The notes beneath the pieces are model-generated. The model did no database searches and had not been told where the DNA came from. It saw nothing but the letters and a program-made list of their open reading frames with translations. Positions 35,525 through 43,913 of a DNA stretch of 64,000 nucleotides are shown here, one piece after another. The stretch's first letter is position 1. Every line of letters starts with the position of its first letter. Source of the DNA: Bacteroidota bacterium (GTDB lineage: Bacteria > Bacteroidota > Bacteroidia > Chitinophagales > Chitinophagaceae); contig JAEZGI010000081.1 of NCBI GenBank assembly GCA_023416995.1, forward strand, positions 71,576-135,575, read 5' to 3'. The position numbers and the translations under genes were made by a program.

Positions 35525-38500
35525 CGATATCACGATCCTTGGAGGCGGAGAAATCTGGGTATTGAATGCCTGCCGCGAACTTATCGATATGGGACACGAG
35601 GTAATGGTAATTTGTCCGTGGCGATCGGCTTTAAATGAAGCCTGTCTTAAAAAGGATATCAAGGTGTTTGCCTTTATGCGTATGGAGGGATTGCCGGTAT
35701 ATGAACCCATTTATTATTTTCTGAAAAACAATAAGGTAGACGTTCTTTATTGTACTGTGATTGGTAACTTTTGTGAGGCGGGTGTATTGGGTACGATAGT
35801 GAATAAGTTGAATGAAGAGCGCGTCTGTAATAAAGCTGTTCTTATACTTAAAACTGGATTGCCACCCATGGCTGGTCTTACCAAAGCGCATTATGGTTTG
35901 GCGTCGGTTGGTTCGGTCCGTCGTCTCCATGTTGTTTCAAAATCTATCAAAACAGATTTTTTGAATTGGGTACCTGATCAGGATCCTGGGTTCATAGAAG
36001 TAATGTATGAGGGTACGCGATATCTTGAACAGCCCGATGATTATTCTCTTTCCGAAAAACTTAAGATACAATATGGTATTCCCGCGGATTCAAAAATTAT
36101 TACAAATCTGGCGAGGTTGCATAGTATGAAGGGGCAGGATATCTTACTCCGTGCCGTTCCTTTGATTCATAGAACATTTCCAAATGCTGTTTTCATCTTC
36201 GCAGGTGAAGGAGATAGAAAAGAAGAATTAATAAAACTTGCTTTAGAACTTAATATCCTTAATGTGGTGCGATTTGCCGGACATGTAGAAGATGTGCGGA
36301 GTTTGTTGGGTATTACCGACATACTGTGCCATCCTTCATTAGTCGAAGGCATTCCCAATGCCATTGTAGAAGCTATGGCTGAAGGTGTGGCCGTAGTTGC
36401 GACCCCGGTGGGAGGTGTTCCTGAAATTATTGTTCACAAACAAAATGGTCTGCTGGTACAGGTTCAGGACGTCGTTGAAATAGCGGATGCGGTTATAGAA
36501 CTTTTATTGGACAACAGCCTGCGGAATGAGTTGGGAAGCCAGGCAAGACAATTCATTACTCAGCACTTCGATTTTAACAAAAACATGCAATTGCTTGTTG
36601 GTCGTTTTTATGAAGAACTTAAACAAGCCAATGAAGACGAAAGTTCACCTAAAAAGCTTACTTATGGATCTAGGCCCATAAGGATAATGTTTCTGATGAA
36701 TAATATGAGACTGGGTGGGGAAGAACGTGAGGTACAGGTTCTCGCCAGAAACCTTGATTCCTCCAGATACAAGATGTCTGTTCTCAGTTTGCAGCCAACA
36801 AGTGAGATCGCTCCTATGACTGAACGTATCAGGAAAGTTGGTATTGAAGTGAATGAAGATTGTCACTCTATGAGCTGGGAGGAGAAGTTCAGGTATGTCG
36901 TTAATTATATCCGCAACCAGGAGATACGGATCGTTGTGGCCTGCCAGGATACAAGATATGCGTATGAGATCTTCAGGAATATATCGCCGAAGGAGTGCAG
37001 GCTTATTGAACATGGCGGAATTATTCTCGAAACTGGTCTGATACCGAAGGACCGGACAAGCCGGTATATAGCAGTATCACCCAAAATTCAAACGGCAGCT
37101 GCAGCGTTAATGGATCGTCCGGAGTTTGCATTATACATTCCCAGTGCGGTGGATAGCTCAGAGTTTGAAGGATTAAGTAAACAAAAGCTGCGGGAATATT
37201 ATGGCTTTTCACAGGAGACGTTTTTTATCACATTCGCAGGCAGGATTGATCCTAAAAAAAGAGTAGAAGATTTGCTTGAAGTAGGTGACAGTATTACAAA
37301 CCTGCACGCCAATGTTGTAATAATGATCATCGGGGGACATGACCATTACCAGCCTGAATATGCTCAAAATATTGTGAAAAACTATGACAGTCTCAGACAA
37401 AGAGGAAAGATAATATTCACGGGCGCCAGGAAAGATGTTGCCTACCTCTTAAAAGTATCAGATGTTCTTGTGCTGCCCTCACTGGAAGAGGGTATGTCTC
37501 ACGTAATTTCCGAAGCCGGGATGGCCGGTTTGGCTGTATTAGCATGTGATAATGGGGCCACACGCGAACAACTTTCAGATGGGAAAGGCGGTGTGCTTAT
37601 CCCTGAACGTAACCCACAGGTGCTAAAAGAAGAACTGCTGAAGCTGATAACAGATCCGGTGAAGAGAGAAGAATTGGGTAGTTACTTAAAAAGGACGGTG
37701 GAAGAAAGATATGATATCAAAAAAGTTTTACCGTCCTGGGAGAAAATGTTTGATGAAGTTTTTCTTGAATTACCAGAGCTACATCAGATTTATATCAGTA
37801 GCTGGGACAAGTCGCTCGATTTTCCTGCAGAGATACAGATACAAACCATCACCACCTGCAATGCATCCTGTATCATGTGCCCTTACCCCGAAGTTTCAAA
37901 AGAATTTGACGCAGGAAAAATGCAAAACGAAGCATTTACAAAACTGTTGGAAGAGTGCTCCCATGAACCTGGGCTCAGGCGAATAGAACCCTTCCTGATG
38001 AATGAATCATTCACAGACAAAAGGATGATTGATTTTATTAAGGAAGCTAAAACAAAAGTTCCACATGCAATGCTCACGATTACAACCAATGGGGCACCGT
38101 TGGTACCACATGTAACCGACAAGCTTATCGATTCCGGGATAGACGCCATCTGGTTTAGTTTTAACGGTGCTACCAAGGCTACTTATGAAAAGATAATGGG
38201 CATTTCCTATGATAAGGTAAAAAGTAACATAGATTATCTGCTAACCGTTAAACCTCCTTCTCTGCAGGTGTTTGTAAATATGATTGATACAGAACTTATG
38301 CTTCCTGAGATTGAAGAGAACATCAGCTACTGGAATAAAAGAGGCGTTCAGGCTGGTTCATCACCACTTGTTAATCGTGCTGGTAATGTGAAAAACTTTG
38401 AGGAATTAAACCAGGCTGTATTGAGTAACGATCCTATCCGCACCTGTGAACTTGTATTTTATAAGATGTATATCCTGTATAACGGTGATGCCGTTCTTTG

Positions 38501-38663
38501 CTGTATGGACTGGCGCCGCCATGTAGTTCTTGGAAATGTTTTTCAAAATAGCATCAGGGAAATATGGAACGGTGAAAAATATCGCCACATTCGCCGGCTA
38601 CACATTGAAGGTAGAGATAACGAAATTGATCTGTGTGCAGGTTGTTCATATACGCTTCGGTAA
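35505..38663 (+). CDS. Fusion: GT4 glycosyltransferase - GT4 glycosyltransferase - radical SAM/SPASM
   Basis: A 1052-residue three-part protein. Residues 1-380: GT-B glycosyltransferase (ILGGGEIWVLNACREL; donor site HPSLVEGIPNAIVEAMAEGV with the E-x7-E pattern; ATPVGGVPEI). Residues about 390-750: a second GT4 (MRLGGEEREVQVLARNL; LPSLEEGMSHVISEAGMAGL). Residues about 775-1052: a radical SAM domain with CNASCIMC (Cys785, 789, 792), ITTNGAPL and WFSFNGATKATYEKI, then a SPASM-type region (DAVLCCMDW, GNVFQNSIREIWNG, DLCAGCSY) for auxiliary iron-sulfur clusters. The start is ATG 35505, before MRICFFNDI; the frame's earlier start at 35445 lies deeper in the GT9 gene. A glycosyltransferase covalently joined to a SPASM protein is unusual and suggests both act on one peptide. 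Confidence 0.9.
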   Translation: MRICFFNDITILGGGEIWVLNACRELIDMGHEVMVICPWRSALNEACLKKDIKVFAFMRMEGLPVYEPIYYFLKNNKVDVLYCTVIGNFCEAGVLGTIVNKLNEERVCNKAVLILKTGLPPMAGLTKAHYGLASVGSVRRLHVVSKSIKTDFLNWVPDQDPGFIEVMYEGTRYLEQPDDYSLSEKLKIQYGIPADSKIITNLARLHSMKGQDILLRAVPLIHRTFPNAVFIFAGEGDRKEELIKLALELNILNVVRFAGHVEDVRSLLGITDILCHPSLVEGIPNAIVEAMAEGVAVVATPVGGVPEIIVHKQNGLLVQVQDVVEIADAVIELLLDNSLRNELGSQARQFITQHFDFNKNMQLLVGRFYEELKQANEDESSPKKLTYGSRPIRIMFLMNNMRLGGEEREVQVLARNLDSSRYKMSVLSLQPTSEIAPMTERIRKVGIEVNEDCHSMSWEEKFRYVVNYIRNQEIRIVVACQDTRYAYEIFRNISPKECRLIEHGGIILETGLIPKDRTSRYIAVSPKIQTAAAALMDRPEFALYIPSAVDSSEFEGLSKQKLREYYGFSQETFFITFAGRIDPKKRVEDLLEVGDSITNLHANVVIMIIGGHDHYQPEYAQNIVKNYDSLRQRGKIIFTGARKDVAYLLKVSDVLVLPSLEEGMSHVISEAGMAGLAVLACDNGATREQLSDGKGGVLIPERNPQVLKEELLKLITDPVKREELGSYLKRTVEERYDIKKVLPSWEKMFDEVFLELPELHQIYISSWDKSLDFPAEIQIQTITTCNASCIMCPYPEVSKEFDAGKMQNEAFTKLLEECSHEPGLRRIEPFLMNESFTDKRMIDFIKEAKTKVPHAMLTITTNGAPLVPHVTDKLIDSGIDAIWFSFNGATKATYEKIMGISYDKVKSNIDYLLTVKPPSLQVFVNMIDTELMLPEIEENISYWNKRGVQAGSSPLVNRAGNVKNFEELNQAVLSNDPIRTCELVFYKMYILYNGDAVLCCMDWRRHVVLGNVFQNSIREIWNGEKYRHIRRLHIEGRDNEIDLCAGCSYTLR

Positions 38664-38692
38664 AAATCCATGCGTTTATAATTAAGCGAATC

Positions 38693-40507
38693 ATGAGCCA
38701 GGTATTGTTAATTAATATGCCGTTTGTTTCAATTTCCCGGCCGGCAATAGGTATTAGCATTCTTAAAGCTATTCTTAATGAAAAAGGCATTGAGTGCGAT
38801 ATTGCATATCCGAGTATTCTTTTTGCCCAGCTCATAGGTCTGGACACTTATGAGATGCTCGATGAAAGGGTCAGTGATGCTTTGTTTGTGGGGGAATGGT
38901 TATTTGCGCAACACCTGTTTGGAGCACAGCTTGATCTGGCCACTTATGAAAACACACTTGAAAAGTATTTGCCTGTGGACGCACTTGAAAAGGTTTTGAA
39001 TACAAAAAAAGAAATCGCTCCTTTTCTTGAAAATTGCATTTCTGCGCTGCAGATACACAGATATCAAATCATTGGCTTTACTACAACCTTTGAACAAAAC
39101 ATAGCCTCACTTGCATTTTCAAAACTGATAAAACAAAAGTTTCCCGATAAGGTAATAGTTTTCGGGGGTGGTAATTGCGAAGGCGAAATGGGATTAGAAC
39201 TTCATAAAAACTTTTCATGGATAGACTTTGTATGCACCGGGGAAGGTGAATATGCCTTTCCTGAACTGGTGCATCATATTTTAAACAATGAGCCTGCCAC
39301 AAGGGTAAAGGGGATCATTTACAGAGATAGAAATATATCTGTAGACACTGGCGCGGCTATACCAGTGGACAATATGGATGCGATACCTGTGCCGGATTAT
39401 GAAGATTATTTCAGGGCGCTTAGGCAAACAAGCTTTTTTAGCAGGTTGAGTCCGGCATTGTTAATCGAGACCTCAAGAGGATGTTGGTGGGGTGCTAAAT
39501 CGCATTGTACCTTTTGTGGTTTGAATGGGGGCAATATGAATTTTAGAAGTAAGTCTCCCGCGCGTGTACTGGAAGAGATCCGGTTGTTAACCGATCAATA
39601 TCAAATCCGGCAATTTGTGGCAGTTGACAACATTATCGATATGCGTTATTTCAAAGATGTACTTCCTGTGCTGGCAGAGAAGCGAATGGGCGTTTCCTTG
39701 TTTTATGAAACAAAGGCTAACTTAAGTAAAGAGCAGGTAAGGTTGTTAAGCGAGTCCGGAGTCAATGCAATTCAACCAGGTGTTGAAAGTTTAAGCACAC
39801 ATGTTCTGCAACTGATGAAGAAAGGTGTGAGTTCAATCCAAAATATACAATTGCTTAAATGGTGTAAAGAATACAATGTTACCGTGGCATGGAACCTGTT
39901 ATACGGCTTCCCCGGTGAAACTATCCGGGACTATGAGGAAATATCAGATCTTATAGATTCAATTCTCCATCTAACGCCACCGTATGGTGTCGGTATTGTT
40001 AGAATGGACCGGTTCAGTCCCTACTTCAATGATTATGAAAAATACGGAATGACTAACGTGCGGCCTTTCGCTGTTTATCGGTACTTATACCCCTTGCCTG
40101 AATGTTCGCTAAGAAATCTCGTATACTTTTTTGAATACGATTATGAATACACTCAGGCTCCACAACAATATATTCAGCAGGTGAAAGATAAAGTGGAGAG
40201 CTGGAAAACTTCTACCGGATGTTCATTAAACAAAACTTATTCTGATAGTCCGGAGATGATTCTTACTGATACCAGGCCGAACAGGGTGCATCATACAGTT
40301 GGCATCAATGGAGTACAAAGAGAAGTTTACGATTATTGTGATCAGAAAAGAAGTTTCACCACCATTATCGATTTTGTGAAAAACAAGTATCCGGTTCCGG
40401 ATGAATTTGAGAAGTGGTTAAAAGATTTCCTGGAATTAATGATAAGCTGGCGTTTGATGATTAGAGAAAATGATAACTACCTTAGTCTTGCCACGACAAG
40501 ATCCTAA
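38693..40507 (+). CDS. RiPP-maturation radical SAM C-methyltransferase (TIGR03975-like)
   Basis: 604 residues. The order matches the RiPP-maturation radical SAM family also called bacteriocin maturation protein 1 (TIGR03975): a B12-binding-like N-terminal domain (GISILKAILNEKGIECDIAY, VGEWLFAQHLFG, GFTTTFEQNIASLAFSKLI, FGGGNCEGEMGLELH, CTGEGEYAFPELV), a radical SAM domain whose cluster motif has the family-specific Cx7Cx2C spacing (RGCWWGAKSHCTFCGLNGG), and a C-terminal winged-helix-like part (VQREVYDYCDQKRSFTTIID) that may recognise a precursor peptide. Relatives are B12-dependent enzymes that methylate unreactive carbons of Thr, Val, Ile or other residues in ribosomal peptides. It starts 29 bases after the fusion gene; its stop overlaps the convergent sigma gene by 4 bases (CTAA). 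Confidence 0.9.
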   Translation: MSQVLLINMPFVSISRPAIGISILKAILNEKGIECDIAYPSILFAQLIGLDTYEMLDERVSDALFVGEWLFAQHLFGAQLDLATYENTLEKYLPVDALEKVLNTKKEIAPFLENCISALQIHRYQIIGFTTTFEQNIASLAFSKLIKQKFPDKVIVFGGGNCEGEMGLELHKNFSWIDFVCTGEGEYAFPELVHHILNNEPATRVKGIIYRDRNISVDTGAAIPVDNMDAIPVPDYEDYFRALRQTSFFSRLSPALLIETSRGCWWGAKSHCTFCGLNGGNMNFRSKSPARVLEEIRLLTDQYQIRQFVAVDNIIDMRYFKDVLPVLAEKRMGVSLFYETKANLSKEQVRLLSESGVNAIQPGVESLSTHVLQLMKKGVSSIQNIQLLKWCKEYNVTVAWNLLYGFPGETIRDYEEISDLIDSILHLTPPYGVGIVRMDRFSPYFNDYEKYGMTNVRPFAVYRYLYPLPECSLRNLVYFFEYDYEYTQAPQQYIQQVKDKVESWKTSTGCSLNKTYSDSPEMILTDTRPNRVHHTVGINGVQREVYDYCDQKRSFTTIIDFVKNKYPVPDEFEKWLKDFLELMISWRLMIRENDNYLSLATTRS

Positions 40508-41736
40508 ACCAGCGAAGACCTGGCCAACTTTTCTTTTATCATCACTTTCTCCCTCTCGGTTTTGGCCAAACCCAAAGCCTTCCGCAGATACTCTATTGTT
40601 TTTTCAGAATTAACCGGTTTATACAATTCGGCCAATAACACAAAGTAAAAATGACTCGTATCAAGATTCAGCCTTTCGGCTTCTGCTATTGCCTGCAGAT
40701 TTCCGTGAACTTTTGAAACGGCCCAAAGACGGTTTAATGCAACAACCGGCGAAGGGTTTGCCAGAAGCAAAACATCATATAGTTTTAAAATGCCTGGCCA
40801 TTTATCAGGGTTGCTGTCGTCGATTGTGTGCCAGTAGGCAATGCTTGCCTCAATATAGTAAGTTGAAGTTGTTTCCCATTTCGAGGCCTGCAGTAAATAT
40901 TGAAAACCCTTTTCAATTAACTCAGTATCCCATAGCGATCTGTCCTGGTCTTCATATAACACCACGTCTCCATTTGCTGATTGCCTTGCGTCTAATCTTG
41001 AAGCCTGGAAACACATCAGTGACATGAGAGCATTTGTTGCGTGATTGTTGGTCAGCGGATTGTTTAATAACAGGTATGCAAGATTAAGCGCTTCTATGCA
41101 CAGTTCCTTGCGGATGATCGCGTTGTTGGTTTCTGAATAATAGCCTTCACTAAATAAAAGATAGATGGTTTGAAGCACTGTATTTAAACGTTCAGTGATC
41201 GCTTCGTCACCAGGCAGGTCAATGGTTATGTTGTTAACTAATAGTTTCTTTTTTGCACGCTGCAGTCGTTTATGGATCGTTTCTTTATTTGATAAAAAAG
41301 CATCCGCAATCTCGTTCAATCCAAAACCGCAAAGTATGCGCAATGCCAGGCAAATTTGAGACTCAGCAGTTATAGATGGATGACATATTGCAAACAACAT
41401 AGCCAACTGGCTATCGGAAATATTTCTTTCTGAAAAATCAATGGATGTTTCGTTAGAAGCTGTTTCAGAAGTAACAAGCCTGGCCGAGATTTTTTTGAAG
41501 TTATTATCCCGGACGAGCCGGTTTTTCAATTTGTTTTTCGCAACAGTATACAGCCAGGCGGTGGGATTTTCGGGCGTTCCTTTATAAGGCCAGGTTTCAA
41601 GTGCAGATAGAAAGGTTTCACTCACGATGTCACCGGCCGTTTCTATGCTATCGAGTCCAAATGATCTTGTGAGTACAGAAACCATTTTGCTGTATTCGGA
41701 TCTGAACAAATGAGGAATGATATTGCCATGGGTCAT
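40504..41736 (-). CDS. ECF sigma factor, ECF42-like with long C-terminal extension
   Basis: 410 residues: sigma-2 (about 10-75; ETAGDIVSETFLSALETWPY, NPTAWLYTVAKNKLKNRL), sigma-4 (about 125-185; LRILCGFGLNEIADAFLSNK, KETIHKRLQRAKKKLL) and a long TPR-like C-terminal domain (DUF6596 type) ending in YLRKALGLAKTEREKVMIKE. This arrangement with a YCII/DGPF gene next door is the mark of group ECF42, which has no anti-sigma factor and is thought to be controlled through its C-terminal domain. The start is ATG 41736; an in-frame TTG lies at 41742. Confidence 0.9.
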   Translation of the reverse strand: MTHGNIIPHLFRSEYSKMVSVLTRSFGLDSIETAGDIVSETFLSALETWPYKGTPENPTAWLYTVAKNKLKNRLVRDNNFKKISARLVTSETASNETSIDFSERNISDSQLAMLFAICHPSITAESQICLALRILCGFGLNEIADAFLSNKETIHKRLQRAKKKLLVNNITIDLPGDEAITERLNTVLQTIYLLFSEGYYSETNNAIIRKELCIEALNLAYLLLNNPLTNNHATNALMSLMCFQASRLDARQSANGDVVLYEDQDRSLWDTELIEKGFQYLLQASKWETTSTYYIEASIAYWHTIDDSNPDKWPGILKLYDVLLLANPSPVVALNRLWAVSKVHGNLQAIAEAERLNLDTSHFYFVLLAELYKPVNSEKTIEYLRKALGLAKTEREKVMIKEKLARSSLV

Positions 41737-41744
41737 ATGCAATC

Positions 41745-41769
41745 AAAAGCCCCCGGATAGCCGGGGGCC
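41745..41769 (-). terminator. GC-rich hairpin between the YCII gene and the sigma gene
   Basis: GCCCCCGG / CCGGGGGC stem with a 4-base loop (41749-41768), followed on the minus strand by TTTT. It lies in the 39-base gap between the YCII gene and the sigma gene, so it may partly terminate or attenuate transcription into the sigma gene. Confidence 0.6.
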
Positions 41770-41775
41770 GGTATT

Positions 41776-42117
41776 TTAATGAGTTACAATCTGGCGGATT
41801 TCTACTGTGTTTCCTTCGCCTTGCAGAATCGGTGTTCCTTTTGCAAACTCGGCAGCTTCTTCTGCAGATTCGGCTCGTACAACAACATAACCACCGAGGG
41901 TTTCTTTTATATCACCAAAGGGCCCGTTGGTAACAAGCTTATTGTGATCGACTACTTTCGCGTCATCAAATAAAAGCCCGGTTCCGCTAACGAATTGATT
42001 TTTTGCAGCAATGCTGTTTACCCAATCCATCTGTTGTTTCATCCATTGTTGCATCTGTTCCGGTGAAACTTTGCCGTTTACATTTTCATGTCTGAAAAGA
42101 AGAATGTACTCTTTCAT
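41776..42117 (-). CDS. YCII/DGPF-domain protein
   Basis: 113 residues with the YCII-related (DGPF) fold: YILLFRHENVNGKVSPEQMQ, WVNSIAAKNQFVSGTGLLF, and the signature NGPFGDIKETLGGYVVVRAE, where Asn replaces the Asp of DGPF. Small single-domain YCII proteins are the usual genomic partners and probable targets of ECF42 sigma factors. The biochemical activity is unknown. It is upstream of the sigma gene on the same strand, separated by a strong hairpin. Confidence 0.9.
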   Translation of the reverse strand: MKEYILLFRHENVNGKVSPEQMQQWMKQQMDWVNSIAAKNQFVSGTGLLFDDAKVVDHNKLVTNGPFGDIKETLGGYVVVRAESAEEAAEFAKGTPILQGEGNTVEIRQIVTH

Positions 42118-42203
42118 TTTTTTGCCTTTAATTGTTATTGAATGTAAGAATTATACACAATAACAAACAGGTGACAGGAAAAGGGACAGCATGCCCGGGA
42201 AAT

Positions 42204-42866
42204 TTACCGCGCAGCTTCTTCTGTATCCGCATTGCGATATAACTCCTCACGGATCGTCGCCAGCCTGGAAGGATACAGCTGCTCACCCAGGCCATAAAAC
42301 TTCTGGAAGCTCATCATCAACGGGCGCCATTTATCCGGATCAATATGGTCAGAACTTCCGTTAACAAGAATCTTTTTATCGACGTGCACACGCACAACTT
42401 TTAGCTCCATGACTGCGGTCCGAACACTGCCCGGGCCCTTTTCAGCACCAAGCGGGTGACCGGTGACTAAGGTGGTTTCTAACCGGACAGGGCATTCCCC
42501 AATCAATGGGGTTGATATAAGGTCCGCCCGCACAGCTGTTACACCAGCATGCCGGAACTTATCATGCACATAGCGGTATCCTTTATCGATTTTGGTCGCC
42601 GGTACAGGATTACGGCCCGTGGTCAAAGCGAGCCGGTCCACTATGGGCGCCATGTCCTCAGAAGGTAAGTTGATCACACATTCGCCACGACGAAGAATAT
42701 TTTCAGCAGTCTTCGACAGCAGGCCAACGCCTATAACACAACGGTAACCGAGCCAGAACACGGAAGAGATTGGCGCGATGTTGTACGACTCATCCTCATT
42801 AAGAGTGCTGATAAGAACCACCGGTGTGCCGAAATACAGAATGGATGGGTTAGATAACTGATGCAT
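42204..42866 (-). CDS. Flavin reductase family protein
   Basis: 220 residues of the flavin reductase-like/DIM6-NTAB fold: YFGTPVVLISTLNEDESYNI, APISSVFWLGYRCVIGVGLL, TAENILRRGECVINLPSEDM and a C-terminal VNGSSDHIDPDKWRPLMMSF. FMN binding is expected; the electron partner or substrate is unknown. The start is the ATG at 42866. It is transcribed divergently from the AraC-methyltransferase gene. Confidence 0.88.
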   Translation of the reverse strand: MHQLSNPSILYFGTPVVLISTLNEDESYNIAPISSVFWLGYRCVIGVGLLSKTAENILRRGECVINLPSEDMAPIVDRLALTTGRNPVPATKIDKGYRYVHDKFRHAGVTAVRADLISTPLIGECPVRLETTLVTGHPLGAEKGPGSVRTAVMELKVVRVHVDKKILVNGSSDHIDPDKWRPLMMSFQKFYGLGEQLYPSRLATIREELYRNADTEEAAR

Positions 42867-43022
42867 ATATTTGTTTTTGGCAAACAAAAATCAGGAAACC
42901 ATGCACCCGGATCTACCCGCTTCTTGCTATTGATACATGAAATGCCTGGGAACAAAGATTAGCAAGATCCGGGTGGGAACAGTAAGTGACGCAGTTTACA
43001 TTTGAGTTCTAAATGGAGTTTT

Positions 43023-43913
43023 ATGAGCGAACAGGATCATGTCGATTTCAACAGGATGGCAGCTGCCATTGAGTACCTGAAGTTGAACTTCGCAAATCAG
43101 CCGGATCTTGAAACAGTTGCGAAACAGGTTCACCTGAGCGCCTTTCACTTTCAACGAATGTTCCGCGCGTGGGTGGGCGTAACCCCCAAACAATTCGTGC
43201 AATACTTAACTGCAGAAAGGGCAAAAAACATACTTCGTACCACTGCTTCAACGCTCTCAGATGTTGCGTTTGAAACCGGTCTTTCAGGCACCGGCCGTTT
43301 ACACGATCTGTTTATAAAAATCGAAGGCATGACGCCGGGGGAATTTAAAAATGGGGCAGAAGGTTTAGCCATCGATTTTTCATTTGACCAGACACCTTTT
43401 GGTGAAGTGCTGATTGCTTCCACAGATAAAGGCATTTGTTATTTAACTTTTACAGAGGGCGAACAACCAAGGGCATGCAACGATCTGAAGACAGCGTTTC
43501 CTAACGCCCTGTTCCGGCAGAAGGTCCATCCTCAACATACAAACGCATTAAGATTGTTTTCAAAAGACTGGTCGCGACTGGAAGAAGTTAAATTGCATTT
43601 GCGCGGCACTCCTTTCCAATTGAAAGTCTGGGAGTCACTGGTAAAAATTCCACCAGGTGCACTGATCAGTTATTCTACCCTGGCGGCTTATGCGGGATTT
43701 CCAGGGGCCTCAAGAGCATCCGGTACCGCAGTCGGAAGTAACCCGATAGCATATATTATTCCGTGTCACCGTGTAATAAGATTAGACGGAACATTCGGTC
43801 AATATCGCTGGGATAGTAAACGAAAAACTGCAATGATAGGATGGGAGGCAGTTCCGGAAAGCAAAGACTTGTTGATGCCCAAGCAGGAAGAGCTCAGGGC
43901 AAACAGCTTCTAA
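43023..43913 (+). CDS. AraC-type regulator fused to O6-methylguanine-DNA methyltransferase (Ada-like)
   Basis: 296 residues. The N-terminal AraC helix-turn-helix pair (about 10-105: LETVAKQVHLSAFHFQRMFR, TLSDVAFETGLSGTGRLHDL) is joined to an MGMT domain (about 115-290) with the acceptor motif IIPCHRVIR, Cys248, and GALISYSTLAAYAGFPGASR. It repairs O6-alkylguanine by transferring the alkyl group to Cys248 and probably also regulates transcription. The zinc/Cys N-terminal domain of E. coli Ada (the phosphotriester sensor) is missing, as in many short Ada proteins. A TACATTTG -7-like box lies at 42997-43004. The stop overlaps the convergent permease gene by 4 bases. Confidence 0.95.
   Translation: MSEQDHVDFNRMAAAIEYLKLNFANQPDLETVAKQVHLSAFHFQRMFRAWVGVTPKQFVQYLTAERAKNILRTTASTLSDVAFETGLSGTGRLHDLFIKIEGMTPGEFKNGAEGLAIDFSFDQTPFGEVLIASTDKGICYLTFTEGEQPRACNDLKTAFPNALFRQKVHPQHTNALRLFSKDWSRLEEVKLHLRGTPFQLKVWESLVKIPPGALISYSTLAAYAGFPGASRASGTAVGSNPIAYIIPCHRVIRLDGTFGQYRWDSKRKTAMIGWEAVPESKDLLMPKQEELRANSF

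Noticed and set aside
33757..41000. Genomic island flanked by att sites
   Set aside because: I looked for a second copy of the tRNA 3' end and for an integrase and found neither; kept only as a low-score hypothesis.
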